Below, in pieces: positions 31,472-37,858 of a stretch of DNA of 40,241 bases. Source of the DNA: an uncultured Dysosmobacter sp. (GTDB taxonomy: Bacteria > Bacillota > Clostridia > Oscillospirales > Oscillospiraceae); the NCBI GenBank assembly GCA_934504065.1, contig CAKSVQ010000009.1:1-40241 (forward strand), read 5' to 3'. Position 1 is the first letter of the stretch. Each line of letters starts with the position of its first letter. The notes under the pieces were generated by a model. It saw nothing but the letters and a program-made list of their open reading frames with translations. It did no database searches and was not told the DNA's origin. Position numbers and translations under genes: made by a program.

Positions 31472-32764
31472 ATGAAAAACCGTTTTCTCGCGCTGCTGTG
31501 CGCACTGTTGCTGCTGGTAAGCGCTGTTCCCACCACCTTTGCACTGGAGGGAGAAACCACCCGCGCCGCCGACACCCTTGCTGCGCTTCACATCGTGCAG
31601 GGGGATTACGCCCTTAATGCCACTGCCACCCGGGCCCACGCCGCCGTGCTGCTGGTGCGTCTGGCTGGCGAGGTGCAGGCGGCAAGTCAGACCGTGGTTT
31701 CCGGCCGTTCCCCCTACTATACCGCCCCGGCCTTTGCCCGCTCTTCCATCGCCTATGCCGCCTCCCGCGGCTGGATCACCAGCCTGAGCGCGGCCTCCTT
31801 CCATCCGGACGATCCCCTGACCGCCGACGAGTGGTATGCCATGCTGCTGCGGATGCTGGGATACAGCAGCAGCGATTTCCCGCTGGGCAACGCGGCGCTC
31901 TTCGCCCAGCGCATCGGCCTTTCTTCCAAGACCCGCAGCGGGGAACTGACCCGCGGCGAGCTGTTTCAGGCCATGCGGGAAGCGCTGACCTTCTCCTATC
32001 GGGACGGCTCTGCCACCGTGGCCGAGCACCTGATTGCCTGCGGCGCGGCGGACCGCGCCACGGTCAGCGCGTTGGGACTTCTGGATCAGGATCTAACCGC
32101 CCGGGAGATTTCCGACCGCTATTCCGCCGCCGTGTTCTGTCTGGACGAGTATGAATCGGACCGGGCCTTTTTGGACGGCGTTCCCTCCGGCAACGCCAGC
32201 GGCTTCTTCATCTCGTCCGACGGCGTGGCTGTCACCAATTACCACACCATCAAGGGCGCGATCTATGCCACCGTCACCCTCACCACAGGCGAGACCTTCC
32301 CGGTAGAATCCGTGATCTGGTATTCCCCGGAGATCGACCTTGCGGTGCTGCGCATCTCCCAAACCTCCACCGACGGGAACAAGGCCGCCTCCTTTGCCTG
32401 TCTTGACATCGTGGGCACGGAGGATGTCCGCTCCGGCGACATGGTCTATACACTGGGCAATCCTCTGGGGCTGGGCCTTGCGGTCAGCTCCGGCATTGTC
32501 AGCGCCACCACCCGGGATGTGGAGCGCTACGCCCTACCCTGCGTGATGAACACGGCGGATATTTCCAAGGGCAGCAGCGGCGGCGCACTGCTGAATATTT
32601 ACGGCCACGTGATCGCCGTGACCTCCGGTGCCTTTGCCTACGGCAACAATATGTATCTGGCCGTCCCTGCCGACCCCATTTTGACGGTGGACACCACTGC
32701 GAAGGGCCTGCCCCTGCAAGAGGTAGCCCGTATTGAATTTGCCAAAGAGGCGGCAGAGAATTGA
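31472..32764 (+). CDS. Secreted SLH-like/trypsin-like serine protease
   Basis: The 430-residue protein has a signal peptide (1-24, ending TFA-L). Next come about 170 residues that resemble S-layer-homology repeats (AADTLAALHIVQGD..ATRAHAAVLL; FHPDDPLTADEWYAMLLRMLGY). From about 215 there is an HtrA-type trypsin fold with the full triad: His258 (TNYHTIKG), Asp289 (EIDLAVLRI) and Ser369 (SKGSSGGALL). There is no C-terminal PDZ domain. It is likely anchored at the cell wall by the SLH part and acts on extracytoplasmic proteins. GGAGGCA precedes the ATG. Confidence 0.85.
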   Translation: MKNRFLALLCALLLLVSAVPTTFALEGETTRAADTLAALHIVQGDYALNATATRAHAAVLLVRLAGEVQAASQTVVSGRSPYYTAPAFARSSIAYAASRGWITSLSAASFHPDDPLTADEWYAMLLRMLGYSSSDFPLGNAALFAQRIGLSSKTRSGELTRGELFQAMREALTFSYRDGSATVAEHLIACGAADRATVSALGLLDQDLTAREISDRYSAAVFCLDEYESDRAFLDGVPSGNASGFFISSDGVAVTNYHTIKGAIYATVTLTTGETFPVESVIWYSPEIDLAVLRISQTSTDGNKAASFACLDIVGTEDVRSGDMVYTLGNPLGLGLAVSSGIVSATTRDVERYALPCVMNTADISKGSSGGALLNIYGHVIAVTSGAFAYGNNMYLAVPADPILTVDTTAKGLPLQEVARIEFAKEAAEN

Positions 32765-32780
32765 ATGCTGCACGAAGAAA

Positions 32781-32818
32781 CCCAGTGCTGAAAATCCGGC
32801 ACTGGGCTTCTTCCTTTT
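32781..32818 (+). terminator. Terminator after protease gene
   Basis: CCCAGTGC (32781-32788) pairs with GCACTGGG (32799-32806), extended by AAGAA/TTCTT, and is followed by CCTTTTCTT. On the minus strand it could also end the methyltransferase gene. Confidence 0.8.
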
Positions 32819-32850
32819 CTTGATTTCCCGCAGCCTTATCAGGCGGTTTT

Positions 32851-33507
32851 TCACGCATTCGGGTCCCTGCTGCCTTCGCCCTTTCGCGCCTCCAGATAGC
32901 ATAGGGGCGCCAAGGCGCTGCCCAGCGTTTCCTGTCGCAGCGGCGCAAAGCCGCACCGGGCCACAAAGTCAGAAAACTGCGCCGCGCCCCAGCGGTGATC
33001 TACCCGAAAACCAAACAGGCGCATCACGCTCCGGCGCAGGCGGCCCCGGCCGCCCTCCCCATGCACGAAGGTAGGCACGATCAGCACTCCCCCAGGCTTC
33101 AGCACCCGCCGCGCTTCCGCCAGTGCCTTTTCCGGCTGTGGCATGATGTGCAGGACATTGGCGGCCACCACCGCGTCAAAGGTCTCAGATGCATAGGGCA
33201 GGGCCACGGCATCCTGCACACTGTAATGCACCCGGCAGGAAGCAGGCTTCTTCCGCGCCTGCGCGATCATCTCCGGTGCAAGGTCCGTGGCCTCCAGATC
33301 CCGCACACAGCCCGCAATGCGCTGGGAGAGCAGGCCCGTTCCGCACCCCAGCTCCAGCACGTTCATATCCCGGTGCAGCCGGGGCTTCATCCGCGCCGCC
33401 ACCGCGTCGTACAGCGCCGCGTCGCGGCGCATAAACCAGTCATACCTGCCAGACCAGCGCTGCCAGAAGCGCAGCGCACTTTGATCCTGTGCCGTTTCCC
33501 CTGTCAT
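32851..33507 (-). CDS. Class I SAM-dependent methyltransferase
   Basis: The 218-residue protein has motif I VLELGCGTGLLSQ, an acidic motif II EATDLAPEMIAQA, motif post-I DAVALPYASETFDAVVAANVLHI and RVLKPGGVLIVP, as in UbiE-like methyltransferases. The substrate is not known. The ATG at 33507 is nine bases after AAAGGG; a TTG 18 bases upstream is less likely. A perfect palindrome like the one at feoB overlaps its promoter, so its expression may follow iron or manganese status. Confidence 0.85.
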   Translation of the reverse strand: MTGETAQDQSALRFWQRWSGRYDWFMRRDAALYDAVAARMKPRLHRDMNVLELGCGTGLLSQRIAGCVRDLEATDLAPEMIAQARKKPASCRVHYSVQDAVALPYASETFDAVVAANVLHIMPQPEKALAEARRVLKPGGVLIVPTFVHGEGGRGRLRRSVMRLFGFRVDHRWGAAQFSDFVARCGFAPLRQETLGSALAPLCYLEARKGEGSRDPNA

Positions 33508-33522
33508 ACTCCCACGCCCTTT

Positions 33523-33548
33523 CAAAAGTTAGTCTAAACTAACTTTTG
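33523..33548. promoter_or_regulatory. DtxR-type operator over methyltransferase promoter
   Basis: CAAAAGTTAGT-CTAA-ACTAACTTTTG is a perfect 11-bp-arm palindrome. It shares GTTAG-N4-AACTAACTT with the feoB promoter at 40042-40059 and resembles the TTAGGTTAG-type boxes of DtxR/IdeR regulators. Confidence 0.6.
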
Positions 33549-33553
33549 CTCAA
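33526..33553 (-). promoter_or_regulatory. Methyltransferase promoter
   Basis: TTGAGC (33548-33553) and TAACTT (33526-33531) are 16 bases apart on the minus strand. The palindrome covers the whole spacer and the -10 box, an arrangement that fits repression. Confidence 0.5.
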
Positions 33554-33579
33554 AAAATTTGTGCCTCCAATGTTGTTTG

Positions 33580-33608
33580 CCCCGGGGAAGCAAAATGCTT
33601 CCCCGGGG
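33580..33608 (-). terminator. GC-rich hairpin after P-type ATPase gene
   Basis: CCCCGGGGAAGC and GCTTCCCCGGGG form a perfect 12-bp stem with a 5-base loop, ten bases after the ATPase stop. The T-tract is missing on the minus strand, but position and strength suggest transcript end formation. Confidence 0.6.
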
Positions 33609-33617
33609 CGGGATCGT

Positions 33618-35693
33618 TCAGTCCAGCAGATTGGTCATACTGCGCACACTGATGCCCAGCGTGGAAAGGTTATGCAGCAGCGCCGAGGTGGCCGGGGGCA
33701 ACAGACCCGCCGCGCCCAGCACGATCAGCGTGCCGTTGAAGCCCAGCACAAAGCGATAGTTGCCGTTGATGCGCTTGAGCAGGCCGTTTGCGATCATTTT
33801 CAGCAGCACCAGCTCGAACAGGTCATCCGCCGCGATGGTGATGTCCGCGATCTCCCGGGCGATGGCCGCGCCGTCGCTGATAGCAATGCCTACGTCCGCC
33901 GCGGACAACGCGGGGGAATCGTTGATGCCATCGCCGATCATGACCACCGTCCGTCCGGCGGCCTTTTCCTGCTCCACAAAGCGGGCCTTGTCCTCGGGCA
34001 GCACCTCTGCGAAGTACTGATCCACGCCTACCTGCTTTGCAATGGCGGCAGCGGTGCGCTCGTTGTCTCCGGTCATCATCACCATCTTGGAAACGCCCAG
34101 ACGGCGCAGGCTGTTGAGCACTGCGGAGGCCTCCTCCCGCAGAGGATCGGCCACACAGATCACGCCGCTGAGCACACCGCCCACGGCCAGATACAGATGG
34201 GAATATTCCGCGGGCAGCGCGTCAAAGGCCGCCCGCTCTCCCTCCGGGATCACGCAGCCCTCGTCCTCAAAGACGAAGTGATAGCTGCCGATGAGCACCT
34301 TTTTCCCGTTGATGCGGCTGGCAATGCCGTGGGCAACCACATAGTCCACTTCGGAGTGCATCTCCTCATGGGAAATCCCCCGGAGCTTTGCCTCCTTGAC
34401 CACGGCGTTGGCCATGGAATGGGGGAAATGCTCTTCCAGACACGCGGCTACCCGCAGCACCTGCGCTTCCTCCATGCCGTTGAACGCCGCCACCTGCGCC
34501 ACGGTGGGCGTGGCATGGGTCAGCGTCCCAGTCTTGTCGAAAACAATGGTATCCGCCTTGGCCATGGCCTCCAGATACTTGCCGCCCTTGACCGTGATGT
34601 GGTAGCTGCCGCACTCCCGCATGGCGGAGAGCACGGAAAGGGGCATGGAAAGCTTCAGCGCGCAGGAGAAGTCCACCATCAAAATGGAGATGGCGCGGGT
34701 GGCGTTGCAGGTGAGCAGATAGGTCAGCACCGTGCCCGCAAGGCTGTACGGCACCAGCCGATCGGCCAGCGCCAGCGCCCGGTTCTCCGTGGAGGATTTC
34801 AGCTTCTCCGACTCCTCGATCATATTGACGATCTGGTCATAGCGGCCGGAGCCGGACTGCTGCTCCACCCGGATGACGCACTCGCCCTCTTCCACCACCG
34901 TTCCGGCGTAGACGCAGGCGCCTTCCGCCTTGCGCACCGCCAGAGATTCTCCGGTGAGGGACGCCTGATTCACGCTGGCCTCGCCGGAGAGCACCCTGCC
35001 GTCCAGCGGGATCACGCTTCCGGTGTGGACGCAGATGTCGTCCCCCGCCTTGACCTGCGTGATGGGCACCAGCGTTTCGGAGTCTCCGGTCTTCAGCCAC
35101 ACCCGGTCCACATTCAGGGACATGCAGCGGGCAAGGTCGCCCAGCGACTTCTTCCGCGTCCATTCCTCCAGCAGTTCGCCAAGGCCCAGCAGGAACATGA
35201 CGGACGAGGCCGTGCCATAGTCGCCCCGCACCACGGAAACGCCGATGGACAGTGCGTCCAACACCTCCACCTCCAGCTTTCTGCGCAGCAGACAGCGAAC
35301 GCCCCGCCAGAGATAGCGCAGCGATTTCCACACCGTATAAATATTGTCCAGCGAAACGGGCAGGAAGAACTTTCGCATCAGCCGGAACAGCACCATGTTC
35401 ACAAGCCGCTCCTGATACTTCCGGTTCAGCGCCCGGCCGCTGTTCTCCGGCGTGGAGGCGACCAGCGCCTCCCGGTCGAAGGAAAATGCCGCGACGCCGT
35501 GCAGGATGTCCTCCCGGCCCTCCCGGTAGAGCACCACCATGTCGCAGGTGCGCTCATTCACCGTGGCCTGCCGCACACCGGGCAGCGCCGCCAGATACTC
35601 CTGCAGCTGGTCCGCCTCTTCCATGGTCATGCGGCTCTTCAAAGCACGCAGGCGGATGCGCCCCGTGCTCTCATGCATAATTTTACATTTCAT
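33618..35693 (-). CDS. P1B-type heavy-metal ATPase
   Basis: The 691-residue protein has all core P-type motifs: TGES (247-250), DKTGT (386-390; phosphorylated Asp386), and MIGDGINDSPALSAADVG. The transmembrane metal site that is CPC or SPC in most P1B pumps reads SCA at 343-345 (VDFSCALKLSMP), and the HP motif of the N-domain reads FPHSMA. The first 75 residues resemble a degenerate HMA fold without CxxC. It is close to the CtpC-like pumps linked to manganese, iron or zinc. It follows a DUF6110 gene and a 26-codon ORF. Metal specificity is undetermined; export of iron or manganese would fit the feo neighbours. Confidence 0.88.
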   Translation of the reverse strand: MKCKIMHESTGRIRLRALKSRMTMEEADQLQEYLAALPGVRQATVNERTCDMVVLYREGREDILHGVAAFSFDREALVASTPENSGRALNRKYQERLVNMVLFRLMRKFFLPVSLDNIYTVWKSLRYLWRGVRCLLRRKLEVEVLDALSIGVSVVRGDYGTASSVMFLLGLGELLEEWTRKKSLGDLARCMSLNVDRVWLKTGDSETLVPITQVKAGDDICVHTGSVIPLDGRVLSGEASVNQASLTGESLAVRKAEGACVYAGTVVEEGECVIRVEQQSGSGRYDQIVNMIEESEKLKSSTENRALALADRLVPYSLAGTVLTYLLTCNATRAISILMVDFSCALKLSMPLSVLSAMRECGSYHITVKGGKYLEAMAKADTIVFDKTGTLTHATPTVAQVAAFNGMEEAQVLRVAACLEEHFPHSMANAVVKEAKLRGISHEEMHSEVDYVVAHGIASRINGKKVLIGSYHFVFEDEGCVIPEGERAAFDALPAEYSHLYLAVGGVLSGVICVADPLREEASAVLNSLRRLGVSKMVMMTGDNERTAAAIAKQVGVDQYFAEVLPEDKARFVEQEKAAGRTVVMIGDGINDSPALSAADVGIAISDGAAIAREIADITIAADDLFELVLLKMIANGLLKRINGNYRFVLGFNGTLIVLGAAGLLPPATSALLHNLSTLGISVRSMTNLLD

Positions 35694-35712
35694 GTATCTT
35701 CGCTCCCATGAG

Positions 35713-35740
35713 AAAAGGCCGCCCGCATCTGCGGACGGCC
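35713..35740 (-). terminator. Intercistronic terminator before ATPase gene
   Basis: On the minus strand a GGCCGTCCGC/GCGGGCGGCC stem (35717-35740) is followed directly by TTTTCTC. It sits between the DUF6110 gene and the ATPase gene, so it should lower ATPase expression relative to DUF6110 or act as an attenuator. Confidence 0.7.
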
Positions 35741-35752
35741 AGGATGTACGGC

Positions 35753-36037
35753 TTACTCCGCAGCTTCCGCGGACTCGTCAGAGGCTTCGCAGGACTCCAC
35801 GACCTGCTCGCTGGCAGCGGCACGGGCCTCGTTGATGTCCTTGGCCTCGGCCAGAATGTCGCCGCAGTTCTCCTGCACCAGATTGGCGGTAGCCATCACG
35901 CAGTCCTTCATCCGCAGCACGGCGGCAGTCACCTGCGTATAAGCCTTCTTGGCGTCCTTGCTGGTCAAAAGCTTGATGCCGGCAGAGCCGAACAGCGCAC
36001 CGCCCACAAACAGGGCCGTCTTCTTGTAATTGAACAT
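35753..36037 (-). CDS. DUF6110 family small protein
   Basis: The 94-residue protein begins MFNYKKTALFVGGALFGSAGIKLL, a short hydrophobic helix, then SKDAKKAYTQVTAAVLRMKDCVMAT, typical of DUF6110, and ends in an acidic tail. The family is found beside P1B-type ATPases and may be an accessory subunit. AGGAGGT precedes the start at 36037. Confidence 0.8.
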   Translation of the reverse strand: MFNYKKTALFVGGALFGSAGIKLLTSKDAKKAYTQVTAAVLRMKDCVMATANLVQENCGDILAEAKDINEARAAASEQVVESCEASDESAEAAE

Positions 36038-36060
36038 AAGAATTACCTCCTGATCTTCTG

Positions 36061-36141
36061 TTACTTGCGCTTGTATCCCGTTAAAATGGCCATCAGCATA
36101 CTAAAAACCGCTGCCCAAGCCCAAAAACGATGCATTTTCAT
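36061..36141 (-). CDS. 26-residue membrane microprotein, candidate
   Basis: A 26-codon frame (ATG 36139-36141, TAA 36061-36063) encodes a hydrophobic segment with Trp and Met residues, FWAWAAVFSMLMAIL, followed by a basic GYKRK end. GGGAG lies upstream at a suitable distance. The stop is 23 bases before DUF6110, whose ribosome binding site lies in the gap. Size, hydrophobicity and position suggest a regulator or subunit of the neighbouring ATPase; I cannot name a family. Confidence 0.55.
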   Translation of the reverse strand: MKMHRFWAWAAVFSMLMAILTGYKRK

Positions 36142-36245
36142 GCCGATCACTCCCGCAAGCTCAAATTTAGATTGTACGCTAGCATATCACATTTTCCGGA
36201 GGTGTGTTATCGAAATCAGCTTTTTTTCTATTTGAATTGGATTTT

Positions 36246-37109
36246 TTAGGACAGTTCTGTCCGCATCCGCTGGCGGTAAGACAGGGGGGATTCCCCGGTG
36301 CCCGCGCGGAAAGCGGCAGAGAACTGGCTGTGGCTTCCGTAGCCCATTTTCTCCGCGATCTGGGCAATGGGCAGGTCGGATTCCCGCAGCAGCCGCTGGG
36401 CTTCGCTGATGCGCTCCCGGCGCAGATAGGTATCCAGCGGCAGCCCGTAAAGGTGCTGGAACGTCAATTTCAGGGCGGTGAGGGAAATATGAAATTTCTT
36501 TGCGATCAGGGCCTGACTCATCCGCTCGTCCAGATGCCCGGTGAGATAGCGGCAGATCTCCCGCACCCGCTCTTCCTGCCGCCACGTCTCCGGGGAGGCT
36601 GGGCGGCTTTCGGGGCGGCCCGTGCCCAAATACAACAGCAGTTCCGCCGTTTTCATGCGCACATAGCCGTCGCCATAGGCGTCCCTTTCCTGCGCGATCT
36701 GGGCAAGGGTGGTGCTGACCTCGTTCACGCCGCGGATGATCTGCCCCTCCCGGCGCAAAAACGCCTGCTCCAGCGCCATGGTATCCACCTGGATGCCAAA
36801 GGCGGACAGGGCCGCCGGGGGGAGCTGCTCCGGCAGCAGCAGAAGCCAGAGGCCCTCATGGTCGCCGGAAAAGGTCATGCGGAACCTGCTCAGGCGGTTG
36901 GGCACGAACCAGACATCGCGGGGGCAGAGCTCCGCCTGCTTTTCCTTTCCGGCAATGCTCACACTGCCGATGTGGCAGTAATACAGGGCGCACAGGTCTT
37001 CCCGCTCCTCCGGAAGCTGCCGGGGCGCCTCGCCCGCGGCGGCAAACCGCAGCGCCACACCGGGGAACACCGCCTGCTGCCAGCAGCCGCGCTGGATTTC
37101 ACTTCCCAT
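36246..37109 (-). CDS. AraC-family transcriptional regulator
   Basis: The 287-residue protein has a C-terminal double helix-turn-helix (about 190-287) with LTGHLDERMSQALIAKKFHISLTAL, RRERISEAQRLLRESDLPIAQIAEKMGYGSHSQFSAAFR and a final SPLSYRQ motif. The N-terminal 180 residues are a cupin-like sensing domain. GGGAGGTGAA precedes the start at 37109. It lies 23 bases after the DtxR-like gene and upstream of the 26-codon ORF/DUF6110/ATPase genes, which it may control. Related AraC regulators respond to siderophores or iron. Confidence 0.9.
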   Translation of the reverse strand: MGSEIQRGCWQQAVFPGVALRFAAAGEAPRQLPEEREDLCALYYCHIGSVSIAGKEKQAELCPRDVWFVPNRLSRFRMTFSGDHEGLWLLLLPEQLPPAALSAFGIQVDTMALEQAFLRREGQIIRGVNEVSTTLAQIAQERDAYGDGYVRMKTAELLLYLGTGRPESRPASPETWRQEERVREICRYLTGHLDERMSQALIAKKFHISLTALKLTFQHLYGLPLDTYLRRERISEAQRLLRESDLPIAQIAEKMGYGSHSQFSAAFRAGTGESPLSYRQRMRTELS

Positions 37110-37132
37110 CCGCGTTCACCTCCCGGTCCTGC

Positions 37133-37507
37133 TTACTGTCCCACGGCCTGCCTGCCGCCCAGCTTCCTGCGGCTGTCCTCCGGCAGGTTCAGCGCGATTG
37201 TCTGCGCCAGCGCTCCGGCGTCCTCCTCGCTGAGCGCCAGACCCATGGCAGGCAGGCGCTGGCGGATCTCGCCCACGCAGTGGGAAAGCTCTCTGGCCAG
37301 CAGGAACCCTGTGTCCGTGAGATAGATCTTGCCATAGCGCTCCCGCACCAGAAGCCCCATCTCCATCAGACTGGAGGCCATGGCGGTGACCGACGCCTTG
37401 GAGCAGCCCAGCGCCTTGGAAATATTGACAATGCCCACATTGGCCTGCGTTCTGCCCAGCTCATAAATGGCCAGCAGATACCGAAGGTGTGTTCTTCTCA
37501 GTTCCAT
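37133..37507 (-). CDS. DtxR-like winged-helix regulator
   Basis: The 124-residue protein matches the N-terminal part of DtxR/MntR regulators: HLRYLLAIYELG, VGIVNISKALGCSKASVTAMASSLMEMGLLVRERYGKIYLTDTGFLLARELSHC. The dimerisation part is short and there is no SH3-like third domain, as in MntR. The start has AGGAGG upstream. It is next to feoB and its small partner genes, and DtxR-type dyads occur at feoB and the methyltransferase gene. It is the likely iron or manganese sensor for those sites, though some canonical metal ligands are not obvious. Confidence 0.8.
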   Translation of the reverse strand: MELRRTHLRYLLAIYELGRTQANVGIVNISKALGCSKASVTAMASSLMEMGLLVRERYGKIYLTDTGFLLARELSHCVGEIRQRLPAMGLALSEEDAGALAQTIALNLPEDSRRKLGGRQAVGQ

Positions 37508-37525
37508 CGCTCATCCTCCTATTGA

Positions 37526-37556
37526 AAAGGAGACACGGGAAAGCCGTGTCTCCTTT
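37526..37556 (-). terminator. Terminator between feo genes and dtxR-like gene
   Basis: AAAGGAGACACGG and CCGTGTCTCCTTT form a perfect 13-bp stem with a 5-base loop; on the minus strand it ends in TTTTC. It separates the feoB operon from the downstream regulators. Confidence 0.85.
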
Positions 37557-37568
37557 CGTCTTTTGCGT

Positions 37569-37736
37569 TTAGTGGTCGCAATGACCACCGCAGCCGGAGC
37601 ATCCTGCGCAGTTGCCGCCGCAGCTTCGTTTTCCGCTCTTGCGGTCACGCACCAGCTTGCGCACATCCAGCACAAGCAGCAGCACGATCACAGCCACTAC
37701 CACAATAGAGGCAAGGTTATCCATGACCCACGTCAT
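37569..37736 (-). CDS. FeoB-associated Cys-rich membrane protein
   Basis: The 55-residue protein has one transmembrane helix (about 8-24, LASIVVVAVIVLLLVLDV), a basic linker RKLVRDRKSGK, and a tail with five cysteines and His (CGGNCAGCSGCGGHCDH). This is the layout of the FeoB-associated Cys-rich membrane protein family (PF12669-like), often found behind feoB. The start at 37736 overlaps the previous stop as ATGA, and AAAGGAGG lies nine bases upstream. Confidence 0.85.
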   Translation of the reverse strand: MTWVMDNLASIVVVAVIVLLLVLDVRKLVRDRKSGKRSCGGNCAGCSGCGGHCDH

Positions 37737-37852
37737 TTCTTTTTACCTCCTTTGAAAAATCCACACACGATGCGCAGAGCCAGCACCATCAGCACCGCCA
37801 GAACCAGCAGCACGATCACATCCGCTCTGCCCAACTGCAAGTTGACCTGCAT
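37733..37852 (-). CDS. 39-residue membrane protein after feoB
   Basis: The frame starts at ATG 37850-37852, six bases after the feoB stop, and ends 39 codons later, overlapping the next gene by four bases. It has one hydrophobic helix (DVIVLLVLAVLMVLALRIV) and a basic C-terminus GFFKGGKKK. The coupling to feoB and to the Cys-rich gene suggests a small Feo accessory protein. The ribosome binding site is weak, so translation is probably coupled to feoB. Confidence 0.65.
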   Translation of the reverse strand: MQVNLQLGRADVIVLLVLAVLMVLALRIVCGFFKGGKKK

Positions 37853-37858
37853 GGCTGA

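Noticed and set aside
33523..33548. Palindrome read as a terminator of the ATPase gene
   Set aside because: It lies 70 bases past the stop behind a stronger hairpin, covers the methyltransferase promoter and matches the feoB operator, so an operator fits better.
33546..35711. Plus-strand 721-codon open frame
   Set aside because: Antisense to the P1B ATPase gene, no family motifs; a bias artefact.
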